NCBI RefSeq assembly: GCF_900100195.1
Contig: NZ_FNES01000013.1
Coordinates: forward strand, 62,001-126,000
Direction of reading: 5' to 3'
Length of the DNA stretch: 64,000 nt
Source of the DNA: Billgrantia gudaonensis
GTDB lineage: Bacteria > Pseudomonadota > Gammaproteobacteria > Pseudomonadales > Halomonadaceae
Part shown: positions 9,016-22,477 of the stretch, piece after piece
How positions within the stretch are numbered: the first letter of the stretch is position 1
Layout of the letters: the number at the start of each line of letters is the position of its first letter
The notes under the pieces: model-generated
What the model saw: the letters and a program-made list of their open reading frames with translations, nothing else
Database searches by the model: none
Told to the model about the DNA's origin: nothing
Made by a program: the position numbers and the translations under genes

Positions 9016-9744
9016 ATGACGCGTCATCCCTGGCTGCTACCTCGCCGCTCGCCCCTGTCCCTCGCGGCAGTCCTGGCCGGGTCGCTGTGGCTGGGCGGCT
9101 GTGCGGGCATGACAGAGCGAACCGACGACGCTGGCGGAGGTGCTGCCGAAGCCTACACTCGGCTGGGTGTCGCGTACCTCGAGCGCAACAATCTACCGCG
9201 CGCCATGTCGGCCCTGGATCGTGCCCTGGAGCACGATCCATCGTCGCCGGAAGCACTGCAGGCCATGGCCGTGGCCTATCAGCGCCAGGGTGAAGACGAT
9301 CTCGCCGAAGAGGCCTTTCGACGGGCCCTGAGCAGCGACCCCGACTTCACCCAGGCGCGCAACAACTATGCCGCCTTTCTGTATGACCTAGGCCGCACTG
9401 AAGAAGCCTGCGAACAGCTCGAGCACGCCACCCGCGATACACAGTACGCCCGGCGCGCCCAACTGTTTGCCAATCTCGGGCGTTGTCGCCGCGACCAAGG
9501 CGAGATCGACGCCGCCCGCACGAGCCTGGAACGGGCCGTCAGCCTCGATCCGCGCTATGCCAGTGCCTATCTGCGCCTGGCCGACCTGGCACTGGCCGAG
9601 GGCGAACTCGCCCAGGCCCAGCGTCAATTGGAACGCTACATGAGCCTGGCCGGCGAAACGGCCGAGGCCCGCGCGCTGGCCAACGAGATCGCCACTGCCC
9701 GCAGCGGCGACGCCGCGCTGCGCAGTGACCCAGACGCTCCATGA
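9016..9744 (+). CDS. pilF: Type IV pilus lipoprotein PilF/PilW (TPR)
   Basis: The 242-residue protein has a lipoprotein signal with lipobox LGGC (Cys about residue 30), then four to six TPR repeats (EAYTRLGVAYLERNN, EALQAMAVAYQRQGE, ARNNYAAFLYDLGR and others). PilF is the outer-membrane pilotin that helps the PilQ secretin assemble. The stop codon overlaps a possible upstream ATG of rodZ. Confidence 0.9.
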   Translation: MTRHPWLLPRRSPLSLAAVLAGSLWLGGCAGMTERTDDAGGGAAEAYTRLGVAYLERNNLPRAMSALDRALEHDPSSPEALQAMAVAYQRQGEDDLAEEAFRRALSSDPDFTQARNNYAAFLYDLGRTEEACEQLEHATRDTQYARRAQLFANLGRCRRDQGEIDAARTSLERAVSLDPRYASAYLRLADLALAEGELAQAQRQLERYMSLAGETAEARALANEIATARSGDAALRSDPDAP

Positions 9745-9773
9745 ACAACGTTTATCATGAAGGAAGCTCAGCC

Positions 9774-10910
9774 ATGAGCGACACCCACGACACCGATGCC
9801 GCCGATCTCGTGTCTCAGAGTTCCTCTCCCGGGGAACTGCTGCGACGCGAGCGCGAGACGCAGGGCCTGAGCCGAGGCGAGGTCGCCACGGCGCTCAATC
9901 TGCGTCCCGCCGTGGTGGTGGGCCTGGAGGAGGACACCTACGACCAGGTGCCCATCGCGGCTTATCGTCGCGGCTACCTGCGCGCCTACGCCCGCCTGCT
10001 GGGCATCGAGGAGCGCCCCATCCTCGACGCCTACACGCGCCGTTTCGGCCACGAGGAGCCGCCGCAGCACACCACTCCCGTCCAGGTCACCAAGCCGCCG
10101 TCGCGGCTCGGCGCCTGGCTGTTCAAGCTGGTCACCCTGCTGGTCATCGCCGGCCTCATCGGGCTGACGCTAGTATGGTGGCAAAGCCGCGGCGGCGGCG
10201 AGCCCCCCGATGTGAGCGATAGCGGCTCCGTCTCGGTGGACGGCCTCGACGGCACCTCGTCGGTGGTCGAAGAGTCACGGCAGCCAACGAGCGACGAAGG
10301 CCTCCCGCCGCTACCGGAAGAGGGCGTCGACCCCTTGGGCGACGAGTCGGCAGCATCTTCCATGCCCGACGACGCCACCACCGCCGTGGATCGCGTCGAC
10401 CCGAGCGCCAGCCAAACGCTGTCGGCCACCGCGCCAGCCGAACCCGAGACGGCGAACGCCGCGCTCGACGATTCCGCACCCGTCGACAGCGACGAAAGCT
10501 CGACAGCCTCCGAAACGCCGACGACCACCGATGAAACCGGCGGCGACGAGACGGTCGCCGATGTCGACGACGACGCCTCCAACGCCGAGAACGAATCCGC
10601 CGCACCAGAGGCGACAAGCGCCGACGGGGCGGCTTCCGAGCCGCAAGACGGTGCCGCGAATGCCGACGCCAACGTGTTGGCATTCACCTTCAACCAGCAA
10701 TCGTGGACCGAAGTGTTCGACGCCAACGACGAGCGCATCTTCGTGGGTCTTCAGGAACCCGGAACCAGCGCTCGCGTCGAAGGCGAACCACCGTTTCGCC
10801 TGACCGTCGGCAACGCCTCCGGCGTCGAGCTCGAGTGGCGCGGCGAGGTCGTGAACATCACCGACCGTGCCGGCGCCAACAACGTCGCCCGCTTCACCCT
10901 GGGAGAATGA
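9774..10910 (+). CDS. rodZ: Cytoskeletal protein RodZ
   Basis: The 378-residue membrane protein links MreB to the envelope and so helps set rod shape. It has an N-terminal HTH_25 domain (GELLRRERETQGLSRGEVA), one membrane segment (LFKLVTLLVIAGLIGLTLVW), a long acidic Ser/Thr/Asp/Glu-rich linker of about 160 residues, and a C-terminal DUF4115 domain (FNQQSWTEVFDANDERIF). ATG 9774 follows an AAGGAAG ribosome site; an in-frame ATG at 9741 overlapping the pilF stop is the alternative. The acidic linker fits a halophile. Confidence 0.88.
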   Translation: MSDTHDTDAADLVSQSSSPGELLRRERETQGLSRGEVATALNLRPAVVVGLEEDTYDQVPIAAYRRGYLRAYARLLGIEERPILDAYTRRFGHEEPPQHTTPVQVTKPPSRLGAWLFKLVTLLVIAGLIGLTLVWWQSRGGGEPPDVSDSGSVSVDGLDGTSSVVEESRQPTSDEGLPPLPEEGVDPLGDESAASSMPDDATTAVDRVDPSASQTLSATAPAEPETANAALDDSAPVDSDESSTASETPTTTDETGGDETVADVDDDASNAENESAAPEATSADGAASEPQDGAANADANVLAFTFNQQSWTEVFDANDERIFVGLQEPGTSARVEGEPPFRLTVGNASGVELEWRGEVVNITDRAGANNVARFTLGE

Positions 10911-10919
10911 TCCGCCGCC

Positions 10920-12035
10920 ATGCATGCACCATCCCCCATCGTTCGTCGCCCGTCGCGCCAGATCCATGTCGGCAAGGTCGCCGTCGGAGGCGATGCGCCC
11001 ATCTCCGTGCAGAGCATGACCAATACCGACACCCTCGACGTGACGGCCACCGTGGCACAGATCCGTCAGCTCGAGGCCGCCGGCGCCGACATCGTGCGCG
11101 TCTCGGTGCCGACCATGGACGCCGCCGAGGCATTCGGACGCATCAAGCGTGAGGTGACCGTACCTCTGGTCGCCGACATCCACTTCGACTACAGGATCGC
11201 CCTGCGCGTCGCCGAGCTGGGCGTCGACTGCCTGCGCATCAATCCCGGCAACATCGGCCGCGAGGATCGCGTGCAGGCCGTGGTCAGCGCCGCGCGCGAC
11301 AACGGCATCCCCATCCGCATCGGCGTCAATGCCGGTTCCTTGGAGAAGGATCTGCAGAAGAAGTACGGCGAGCCCACGCCCGCCGCACTGGTGGAATCGG
11401 CCATGCGTCACATCGACCACCTCGATCGCCTCGACTTCCCCGACTTCAAGGTGAGCGTCAAGGCTTCCGATGTCTTCATGGCGGTGGCCGCCTACCGCGA
11501 GCTGGCCTCGCGCATCGAGCAGCCGCTGCACCTCGGGATCACCGAAGCCGGTGGGCTGCGCTCGGGCACCGTGAAGTCCTCCATCGGCCTGGGCATGCTG
11601 CTCATGGACGGCATCGGCGACACCATCCGCGTATCGCTGGCCGCCGATCCGGTCGAGGAGGTCAAGGTCGGCTACGACATGCTCAAGAGCCTGCGCCTGC
11701 GCAGCAAGGGCATCAACTTCATCGCCTGCCCCAGCTGCTCGCGCCAGAACTTCGACGTCATCGGCACCATGAACGCCCTGGAAGAGCGCCTCGAGGACGT
11801 CATGACGCCGCTGGACGTCTCGGTGATCGGCTGCGTGGTCAACGGTCCCGGCGAGGCCAAGGAGAGCGACGTCGGGCTCACCGGCGGCAGCCCCGCCAAC
11901 CTCGTCTACCTGGATGGCAAACCCGCCTCCAAGCTGCGCAACGACCACCTGATCGACGACCTCGAGCGGTTGATCCGCGAGAAGGTGCGCGAGAAGGAGC
12001 AGGCCGAACGGGACGTGATCGCTCGTGGCGACTGA
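10920..12035 (+). CDS. ispG: (E)-4-hydroxy-3-methylbut-2-enyl-diphosphate synthase IspG
   Basis: This 371-residue Fe-S enzyme catalyses the penultimate step of the MEP isoprenoid pathway. The N-terminal barrel begins [15 protein letters not shown], and the cluster cysteines are in [11 protein letters not shown] and [12 protein letters not shown]. The gene follows rodZ by 9 bases and its end overlaps the possible upstream GTG start of hisS. Confidence 0.97.
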   Translation: MHAPSPIVRRPSRQIHVGKVAVGGDAPISVQSMTNTDTLDVTATVAQIRQLEAAGADIVRVSVPTMDAAEAFGRIKREVTVPLVADIHFDYRIALRVAELGVDCLRINPGNIGREDRVQAVVSAARDNGIPIRIGVNAGSLEKDLQKKYGEPTPAALVESAMRHIDHLDRLDFPDFKVSVKASDVFMAVAAYRELASRIEQPLHLGITEAGGLRSGTVKSSIGLGMLLMDGIGDTIRVSLAADPVEEVKVGYDMLKSLRLRSKGINFIACPSCSRQNFDVIGTMNALEERLEDVMTPLDVSVIGCVVNGPGEAKESDVGLTGGSPANLVYLDGKPASKLRNDHLIDDLERLIREKVREKEQAERDVIARGD

Positions 12036-12060
12036 GCCGAGCGACGACAAGGAGCCAGCA

Positions 12061-13371
<1,311 letters not shown>

Positions 13372-13439
13372 CCGGCCCTGACCCGGACACGCCGTGCCCA
13401 AGATCGCAACCCAATAGCCGCAGTCAAAGGAGACCGCCC

Positions 13440-14099
13440 GTGGCGGAGCTGAGAAGCGAAGAAGAACAGGTAGAAGCGCTCAAGCGCTGGTGGAAGGAAA
13501 ATGCCGTATCGCTGATTGCCGGCGTGGCCATCGCCATCGCCGGGGTGGTGGGCTGGAACGCCTGGCAGAGCTATCAGGACGATCAGGCGACCGCCGCATC
13601 GATGCGCTACCAGCAGCTGGTCAATCTGGCCGGCACCGGCAACCTCGAACTCGCCAACCTCGAAGAGGCGCGCTCCCTCGCCGAGGAAATCGTCACCGAA
13701 CATGACACGAGCCTGTATGCTGACCTGGCTCGCCTGATCGAGGCACGTCTGGCGGTCCAGCAGGGCGACCTCGACGGCGCCCGCAGCGCCCTGCAGGCAG
13801 TGATCGACGCCGATCGCCATGCCTACCTGCCCGGACTCGCACGGCTGCGCCTGGCACGTCTGATGCTCGCCTCCGATGACGCAGAGGCGGCTCTGGACAC
13901 CCTGGAGTCCGGCATTCCCGACGCGCTCGCTGCCCAGCGGGCCGACGTGCGGGGCGACGCCTATGCAGCCCTGGAGCGCCGCGACGACGCACGCGAGGCG
14001 TGGCGCGAAGCCCTGTCGCTGGCAGAGCAACGCGACCAGCCGCTGTTCGGCGTGGAACTCAAGCTCGACAATCTCGGCATGGAAGAGGCCACCCTATGA
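13440..14099 (+). CDS. YfgM-family SecYEG-associated TPR membrane protein
   Basis: The 219-residue protein starts at GTG 13440 behind AAGGAGA. It opens with the family signature EEEQVEALKRWWKENA, then one membrane segment (VSLIAGVAIAIAGVVGWNAW) and a periplasmic TPR-like domain. In E. coli YfgM associates with PpiD and the Sec translocon and helps hand over exported proteins. It lies between hisS and bamB as in E. coli and overlaps bamB by 4 bases. Confidence 0.88.
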   Translation: MAELRSEEEQVEALKRWWKENAVSLIAGVAIAIAGVVGWNAWQSYQDDQATAASMRYQQLVNLAGTGNLELANLEEARSLAEEIVTEHDTSLYADLARLIEARLAVQQGDLDGARSALQAVIDADRHAYLPGLARLRLARLMLASDDAEAALDTLESGIPDALAAQRADVRGDAYAALERRDDAREAWREALSLAEQRDQPLFGVELKLDNLGMEEATL

Positions 14100-15250
14100 T
14101 TCGCAACAAGATCCCTCTCGTTCTCGTCGCCACCCTGGCTGTGGTCCTGGCCGGCTGTGCCAGCAAGCCGGAGCCGCGCAATGCGCCACAGGAGCTCCGC
14201 GATTTCGACGCCACGACCGAACTCCGCAGCGACTGGGGACACAGCGTGGGTGACGGCCTGGGCCGGGCGACCAACCCCATCGCCCCGGCGCGGGATGGCG
14301 ATACCCTCTTCGCGGCCGACGCCAACGGCCTGGTGACAGCCATCGATGCCGATACCGGCCGCGAAGTATGGGAGACCCGTCTCGACGTCGGCGTTTCCAG
14401 CGGTCTCACCGCCGTTGCCGAGCGAGTCTATCTGGGCACCCGCAACGGCGAAGTGTTCTCCCTCGACCAGGAGAGCGGCGAGGTCGAATGGCGATCCAGC
14501 GTGCCCAGCGAAGTACTCGCCGCCCCGCAGCCCACCAACCAGCTGCTCATCGTCCAGAGCGGGGACGGCACCGTAACCGCCCTGGACCGCCGCACCGGCG
14601 ACGAACGCTGGGTGCACAGCAGCACCGAACCCGCGCTGACACTGCGCGGCACCGGCACACCGCAGGCCATCGACCCGGTGACCTTCGTCGGTTTCGGCAA
14701 CGGTCGCCTGGTGACTCTGGACAACCGCAACGGCCAACCCGTATGGGAGCGGCGCATCGCCGTACCCCAGGGTCGCAGTGAGATCGAGCGCCTCGTCGAT
14801 CTGGACGGCCAGCCGGTATTGACTCCCGACGGTCGTCTGTTCGTCACCAGCTACAACGGACGCTTGGCCGCCCTGGAGGCCACCAGCGGCGAAGTGCAGT
14901 GGCAGCGCGATCTCTCCAGCTATCAGACCCCAGTGCTGGTGGGCGACCGCCTGTACGTGGTCGACGCCACCAGCCATGTCATCGCTCTGGATGCCGACAG
15001 CGGCGCCGAGCTGTGGCGCAACGACGCACTCGAAGGACGCCGACTGACCTCTCCGGCCTTTGCCGACGGCCACCTGGTGATGGGCGACTTCGAAGGCTAC
15101 CTGCACCTGATCGATGCCCAGAGCGGTGAACTGGCCGCGCGCACGCACATCGACGGCTCCGGCATCAGCGTACGCCCGCTCACCGATTACCGTCGCATCT
15201 ACGTACTGGCCAACGATGGCCATCTCGAGGCTCTGGAAATTCTCGAATGA
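14096..15250 (+). CDS. bamB: Outer-membrane assembly lipoprotein BamB
   Basis: The 384-residue protein has a lipoprotein signal ending in VVLAGC and about eight PQQ-type propeller repeats ([47 protein letters not shown] and others). BamB is a lipoprotein of the BAM complex that inserts beta-barrel proteins into the outer membrane. The start overlaps yfgM and the stop overlaps der, each as ATGA. Confidence 0.95.
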   Translation: MIRNKIPLVLVATLAVVLAGCASKPEPRNAPQELRDFDATTELRSDWGHSVGDGLGRATNPIAPARDGDTLFAADANGLVTAIDADTGREVWETRLDVGVSSGLTAVAERVYLGTRNGEVFSLDQESGEVEWRSSVPSEVLAAPQPTNQLLIVQSGDGTVTALDRRTGDERWVHSSTEPALTLRGTGTPQAIDPVTFVGFGNGRLVTLDNRNGQPVWERRIAVPQGRSEIERLVDLDGQPVLTPDGRLFVTSYNGRLAALEATSGEVQWQRDLSSYQTPVLVGDRLYVVDATSHVIALDADSGAELWRNDALEGRRLTSPAFADGHLVMGDFEGYLHLIDAQSGELAARTHIDGSGISVRPLTDYRRIYVLANDGHLEALEILE

Positions 15251-16650
15251 CACCCGTGATCGCCCTGGTCGGCCGCCCCAATGTCGGCAAGTCGACCCTC
15301 TTCAACCGCCTGACCCGCTCCCGGGACGCCCTGGTAGCCGACTTCGCGGGGCTGACCCGCGACCGCAAGTACGGCAACGGCCTGCTGGGCGACAAGGCCT
15401 ACACGGTGATCGACACCGGCGGCATCAGCGGTGACGAAGAGGGCATCGACGCCGCCATGGCCGAGCAGTCGCTGGCGGCCATCGACGAGGCCGACATCGT
15501 GCTGTTCATGGTCGATGCACGGGCCGGCCTGCACGTCGCCGACGAGGCCATCGCCAACCACCTGCGCGTCAATCAGAAGAAGACCTGGCTGGTGGTCAAC
15601 AAGACCGACGGTCTCGAAGAGCACGGTGCCATGGCCGAGTTCTGGGAGCTCGGTCTGGGCGAGCCCCATCCCATCGCCGCAGCCCACGGGCGCAACGTCA
15701 CCGCGCTGATCGAGACGGTGCTCGCCCCCTTCCCCGAGCGCGACGAGAGCATCCCCGCCGACACCGGCAGCAAAGGCATCCGCATCGGCGTGATCGGCCG
15801 CCCCAACGTCGGCAAGTCGACCCTCGTCAACCGCATGCTCGGCGAAGAGCGCGTGGTGGTGTTCGACGAGGCAGGCACCACTCGCGACGCCATCGAGATC
15901 CCCTTCGAGCGCCGCGGCAAGCCCTACGTGCTGGTCGACACGGCAGGTGTGCGGCGACGCAAGAACGTCCGCGAGGTGGCCGAGAAGTTCTCGATCATCA
16001 AGACCCTGGAGGCGATCAAGGAATGTCACGTCGCCGTCATGGTGCTCGACGCGCGCTCGGGGCTCGTGGAACAGGACCTGCACCTGCTGGATTACGTGCT
16101 GACCACCGGTCGTGCCCTGGTATTGGCCGTCAACAAGTGGGACGGCCTGGAGCAGGAGGCCAAGGAGAAGATGCGCGCCGAAATCAAGCGTCGCCTGGGC
16201 TTCGCCGACTATGCCGACCTGCACTTCATCTCGGCATTGCACGGCACCGGCGTGGGCGATCTCTACCCGTCCATCGAGCGTGCCTTCGCCTCGGCCAATG
16301 CCCACTGGTCGACCAACCGTCTCACCACCCTGCTGCAGGACGCCGTCGCTCAGCATCCGCCGCCGTTGATCCACGGCCGGCGCATCAAGCTGCGCATGGC
16401 TCACCAGGGGGGCAGCAACCCGCCGATCATCGTCGTCCACGGCAACCAGACCGGCTCCCTGCCCGAAGCCTACAAGCGCTACCTGACCAACACCTTTCGC
16501 AAGGTGCTCAAGGTCAAGGGAACGCCGATTCGCTTCGAATTCCGCTCGGGCAAGAACCCCTACGACCCCCTGGCCGGCGCCAGCGACCGCGAGAAGGCCA
16601 AGCAACGCGAACTGGGCCGCACCCGCGACGCGCGCAGCCGCCGTCGCTGA
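15247..16650 (+). CDS. der: Ribosome-associated double GTPase Der (EngA)
   Basis: The 467-residue protein has two consecutive GTPase domains, each with a [10 protein letters not shown]-loop, followed by a KH-like C-terminal domain with a basic end. Der is needed for maturation of the 50S subunit. It ends the pilF-to-der run and faces the DUF815 gene. Confidence 0.98.
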   Translation: MTPVIALVGRPNVGKSTLFNRLTRSRDALVADFAGLTRDRKYGNGLLGDKAYTVIDTGGISGDEEGIDAAMAEQSLAAIDEADIVLFMVDARAGLHVADEAIANHLRVNQKKTWLVVNKTDGLEEHGAMAEFWELGLGEPHPIAAAHGRNVTALIETVLAPFPERDESIPADTGSKGIRIGVIGRPNVGKSTLVNRMLGEERVVVFDEAGTTRDAIEIPFERRGKPYVLVDTAGVRRRKNVREVAEKFSIIKTLEAIKECHVAVMVLDARSGLVEQDLHLLDYVLTTGRALVLAVNKWDGLEQEAKEKMRAEIKRRLGFADYADLHFISALHGTGVGDLYPSIERAFASANAHWSTNRLTTLLQDAVAQHPPPLIHGRRIKLRMAHQGGSNPPIIVVHGNQTGSLPEAYKRYLTNTFRKVLKVKGTPIRFEFRSGKNPYDPLAGASDREKAKQRELGRTRDARSRRR

Positions 16651-16672
16651 TCCCCGCTCATCCGCCCGGTCG

Positions 16673-16702
16673 TGAGGGGCGGCGTATCAACGCCGCCCCT
16701 CA
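16673..16702. terminator. Hairpin between der and the DUF815 gene
   Basis: A 13-bp perfect stem (16673-16685 with 16690-16702) closes a 4-base loop between two convergent genes, overlapping the last codons of the minus-strand one. No clear T run follows. Confidence 0.55.
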
Positions 16703-17559
16703 TGCAGGCGACGCCGTCCCACCCACTCGCAGGCGAACTGCCAGGCACCGCGACCGCTGCGCCCGCCGCGCAGGGTGGCGAAGCGGATCGCTTCGGCACG
16801 CGCCTCGGCGTTCCAGTCGTGGGCATGGCCGAGCTGGGTCACCCAGTGGCAGCAGGCTTCCAGGTAGGTATCCTGGTTGAACGGGTAGAAACCCAGCCAT
16901 AGCCCGAAACGGTCGGAGAGCGATATCTTCTCTTCCACGGCATCGCCGTGATGCAGTTCGTCGCCAACCAGCTGTGAGGCCTGATTGTCGTCCAGGGACT
17001 CGGGCAGCAGATGGCGGCGGTTGGAAGTGGCATAGAGCAGCACGTTTTCCGGCGGCCCGGTCAGCGCACCGTCGAGCACGCTCTTCAGCGCCTTGTAGGC
17101 ATCGTCGTGCCCCTCGAAGGAGAGGTCGTCGCAGTAGACCACGAAACGCCGCTCGTGGCGGCGCAGCTGAGACACCAGTAGCGGCAGGCTGCCCAGATCG
17201 TGACGGTCGACCTGCACCAGGCGTAGGCCCTCCGGTGCCAGACTGTTGAGCAACGCCCGGATCAGCGACGACTTGCCGCTGCCCCGCGAGCCCCACAACA
17301 GAGCGTGGTTGGCCGGAAATCCCTGCAAGAAGGCACGCGTATTGTCGACCAGCGCCAGTTTCTGGCGTTCGATGCCCAGCAGATCGCCCAGGCTCAGGGC
17401 ATCCCGAGGCGGCACCGGCAGCAGGTGGCCGCCCAGCGAATGGCGCTGCCACAGCGCGGCCACGTCGCGCGACCAGTCGACCTCCTGGGGTGCCGGCGGC
17501 AGCCAGTGCTCCACGTGATCCAACAAGCGGGTCAGGCGACGGCTCAGCTCGGCGTCCAT
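16687..17559 (-). CDS. DUF815-family AAA ATPase
   Basis: The 290-residue protein has a Walker A motif GSRGSGKSS and a Walker B-like stretch VVYCDDLSF, followed by sensor motif LLYATSNRRHLLP; this is the signature of the DUF815 ATP-binding family, whose role is not established. The start at 17559 has AAGGAG ahead of it. The frame stays open far upstream, but only because it lies opposite the M48 gene. Its stop lies inside the hairpin shared with der. Confidence 0.85.
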   Translation of the reverse strand: MDAELSRRLTRLLDHVEHWLPPAPQEVDWSRDVAALWQRHSLGGHLLPVPPRDALSLGDLLGIERQKLALVDNTRAFLQGFPANHALLWGSRGSGKSSLIRALLNSLAPEGLRLVQVDRHDLGSLPLLVSQLRRHERRFVVYCDDLSFEGHDDAYKALKSVLDGALTGPPENVLLYATSNRRHLLPESLDDNQASQLVGDELHHGDAVEEKISLSDRFGLWLGFYPFNQDTYLEACCHWVTQLGHAHDWNAEARAEAIRFATLRGGRSGRGAWQFACEWVGRRRLHEGRR

Positions 17560-17676
17560 GGCATGCTCCTTTTCCGTATCGGGCGGTTGACCTGGCAGGC
17601 GTTCAGGGTATCTTGTGGCGAACCCGGTCGCCCCGTCCAGAGTCATAGGAATCTGGAACCGATAGGAGCCCCTACC

Positions 17677-18477
17677 ATGCGCTGGACTCACTGCCTCGCC
17701 GTTGGTGCCCTCGCCATCGCGCTCACTGCCTGCACCACCTCGCCCACCGGCCGCTCGCAGCTCACCTTGATGTCTGACCAGCAACTCGATCAGATGGGGC
17801 AGCAGGCCTTCGCCCAGTATCAGAAGGAGCTTCCCTCGGTGGGCGGCGCACCGCAGCGCTATGCGGAATGCATTGCCAGCGCCATCGTCGACGTGCTGCC
17901 CGAGCGCGAGCGCAATCAGAACTGGCAGATTCGTGTCTTCGAATCCGAGCAGGCCAACGCCTTCGCCATGCCCGGCGGCTATATGGGGGTCAACACGGGG
18001 CTGCTGGAGATCGCCGAGACTCAGGACCAACTGGCCTCGGTGGTTGCCCATGAGATCGGCCACGTGCTGGCCCGTCACGCCAACGAGCGCGCTTCCAACC
18101 AGGCCGTCACCCAGATCGGCATCTCGGCGCTCGGCTCCGCGGCCGGCCTCGAAGGCCCCGGCGGCGAGCAGATGATGGCAGCCCTGGGCCTCGGCGCCCA
18201 GTACGGCATCCTGCTGCCCTTCTCGCGGCGCCATGAGAGCGAGGCCGACTCGATCGGCCTGATGCTGATGGCTGATGCCGGCTTCGATCCTCGTGCGAGC
18301 ATCGCGTTGTGGGAAAACATGAGCGCCCAGGGCGGCGGCCAGCCGCCGGCATGGATGTCGACCCACCCCAGCCATGGCCAGCGCATCGGCGGGTTGGAAG
18401 CGCAGATGAGCGAGGCGATGTCGCGCTACGAGCAGGCGCGCAGCGCTGGGCGGACGCCCAATTGCCCTCGCCCCTAG
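17677..18477 (+). CDS. M48-family metallopeptidase lipoprotein
   Basis: The 266-residue protein has a lipoprotein signal (lipobox LTAC, Cys about 17) and the zinc motif HEIGH in VVAHEIGHVLARHANERA, with a downstream Glu in RRHESEADSIGLML. This is the M48C type found in the periplasm (LoiP/BepA-like), which takes part in envelope quality control. ATG 17677 has AGGAGCC before it. The last base of its TAG stop is the first base of a dispersed repeat. Confidence 0.9.
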   Translation: MRWTHCLAVGALAIALTACTTSPTGRSQLTLMSDQQLDQMGQQAFAQYQKELPSVGGAPQRYAECIASAIVDVLPERERNQNWQIRVFESEQANAFAMPGGYMGVNTGLLEIAETQDQLASVVAHEIGHVLARHANERASNQAVTQIGISALGSAAGLEGPGGEQMMAALGLGAQYGILLPFSRRHESEADSIGLMLMADAGFDPRASIALWENMSAQGGGQPPAWMSTHPSHGQRIGGLEAQMSEAMSRYEQARSAGRTPNCPRP

Positions 18478-18698
18478 GGAAACACTGATTCATTGCTACG
18501 CTCGATATCTTGATCGCCGGCGGTGCCGAAGCGTCGGACCGTCGGAATCCTCATGTAGCAGGCTACACCCCGGTTGATTCGAAACCTTCGGTTTCTCCCC
18601 CTTCGGGGCCATCCTCCGGATGTTTGTCGCTTCGCTCGGTTCTGCGCTCCGGCGGCGACCAACCTCACTTCGCTTGCGACATGAATCAGCGCTTCCCC
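18477..18698 (+). repeat. Dispersed repeat family A, copy 1 (222 bp, inverted ends)
   Basis: The ends GGGAAACACTGATTCAT (18477-18493) and ATGAATCAGCGCTTCCCC (18681-18698) are inverted repeats. Inside is a strong hairpin (18517-18545) and the inverted pair GTAGC/GCTAC. A second, diverged copy lies at 61035-61215. Both start immediately at a stop codon and have the same orientation relative to the upstream gene. No coding potential is seen. Confidence 0.85.
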
Positions 18699-18724
18699 AA
18701 ACCCTCCTCACTTTTGGAAAGCGA

Positions 18725-18971
18725 ATGCTGAAACTCGGACTGCTACTGCTGATCGTGCCGCCCCTGGCGCTGATGGGCCTCTATTTTCACGAGCTGTCGG
18801 CGGTGCGCGAATGCACCCTGATCGACGGTGGGCACTGGGACTACCTGGAGGGGGTGTGCCGCGACACGCGCCAACCCTTCGTGCCCTGGGTGGAGCGCGC
18901 GCCCTGGCTGGTCAACGGCGGCATGGGGCTGTCGGTGGCAGGGCTGGTGATGGTGATGGCGCGCTTCTACG

Positions 18972-18985
<14 letters not shown>
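18725..18985 (+). CDS. Small two-helix membrane protein, unknown function
   Basis: The predicted protein has 86 residues. It has one hydrophobic segment at the N-terminus ([18 protein letters not shown]), a central soluble part with two cysteines ([18 protein letters not shown]) and a second segment ([18 protein letters not shown]) ending in a basic tail. I do not recognise a family. The 3' end overlaps that of aroE by 14 bases on the other strand. ATG 18725 is the first start after the repeat element, so the element separates it from the M48 gene. Confidence 0.65.
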
Positions 18986-21322
<2,337 letters not shown>

Positions 21323-21367
21323 TCCTCGGAAGTCGACGCGACGACGCGTGAATGGGCAAGGATTCTA

Positions 21368-22477
21368 TCACGCCCCCGACAGACGCACCCAGCCACCCGG
21401 CGCCTGCGCCGCGCAGCCTTGGAGCTCCAGTTCGAGCAGGCGACGCTGGCACTCCGGCACGTCGAGCCCGGTCAACGCCACCAGCGAATCCAGCGGCGCT
21501 GGCGTATCGCTGAGCCAGCGCAGCAGCGGGTCGCGACTCGTCTCGGGAGCGGCTCGTACCGCTGGCGTGGGCACGTGCACCGCCGCCCACTGGGAAAGCT
21601 CTTCCAGGATGTCGTCGATTCCGCGCACCAGCACCGCCCCTTGGCGGATCAGCTGCAGGCAACCTCGTGCCTGGGGATTGTGGATGGAGCCCGGCAGGGC
21701 GAACACCTCGCGATTCTGCTCGCTGGCCAGCCGTGCGCTCACCAGCGAGCCGCTCTTCTCGGCTGCCTCGACCACCAGCACCCCCAGCGAGAGTCCGGTG
21801 ACGATGCGGTTGCGTCGCGGAAAGAAGCCCGCGCGAGCGCGGGTGCCGGGCGGGTGCTCGGCGAGCAGCAGGCCGCCCTCATCGCGTAGACGATGGTGAA
21901 GGGTGGCGTGCCGCGGAGGATAGATGACGTCGACGCCACAGCCCAGCACGGCAACGGTGCGCCCGCCCGCATCGAGCACGGCTCGCTGGGCGGCGCCGTC
22001 GATGCCCAGCGCCATGCCGCTGACCACCGCCCAGTCGCGCCCGGCGAGCTCCCGGGCGAAAGCGGCGGCGTTGGCCAACCCTTCGCGGGTCGGGCGCCGG
22101 GAGCCGACGATGGCCAGCGCCGGCGGCAGCAGCGCCGCCAGGTCGCCCTCGGCCCACAGCAGTGGCGGGGGATCGGCGATCTGGGTGAGCAGTGTCGGCC
22201 AGGCGGGATCTCCCGGATACAGCAGGTGGCGAGACGGGGCGCTTTCGCTCCACGCCAGGTCGGCCTCGATCTGCGCCCTCATCGGGCTGCGGGTGGGGTG
22301 ATCCAACCACAGGCGCAGTGCCGTGGCCGCTTCACGGGGCAGCCGCGCCAGCCAGCCGTCGGGCCAGGCCGGCGCAGCGTCGCAGAGTTCGGCCAGGCGT
22401 GTGCTGCCCAAACCGGGCAAGCGAACGAGCGCCAGCCAATCGCGTAACGGCGGTAGCCGCCCAGGCACGGCACTCAC
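21368..22477 (-). CDS. dprA: DNA-processing protein DprA
   Basis: The 369-residue protein has an N-terminal helical region, the Rossmann-like DprA fold (IVGSRRPTREG, VLGCGVDVIYPPRH, RNRIVTGLSLGVLVVEA) and a C-terminal winged-helix domain (LDSLVALTGLDVPECQRRLLELELQG). DprA loads RecA on incoming single-stranded DNA during transformation. Its start overlaps the end of the LysM gene by 4 bases. Confidence 0.95.
   Translation of the reverse strand: MSAVPGRLPPLRDWLALVRLPGLGSTRLAELCDAAPAWPDGWLARLPREAATALRLWLDHPTRSPMRAQIEADLAWSESAPSRHLLYPGDPAWPTLLTQIADPPPLLWAEGDLAALLPPALAIVGSRRPTREGLANAAAFARELAGRDWAVVSGMALGIDGAAQRAVLDAGGRTVAVLGCGVDVIYPPRHATLHHRLRDEGGLLLAEHPPGTRARAGFFPRRNRIVTGLSLGVLVVEAAEKSGSLVSARLASEQNREVFALPGSIHNPQARGCLQLIRQGAVLVRGIDDILEELSQWAAVHVPTPAVRAAPETSRDPLLRWLSDTPAPLDSLVALTGLDVPECQRRLLELELQGCAAQAPGGWVRLSGA

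Noticed and set aside
17560..18375. N-terminal extension of the DUF815 ATPase
   Set aside because: The frame stays open only because it is antisense to the M48 gene; the family start and AAGGAG lie at 17559.
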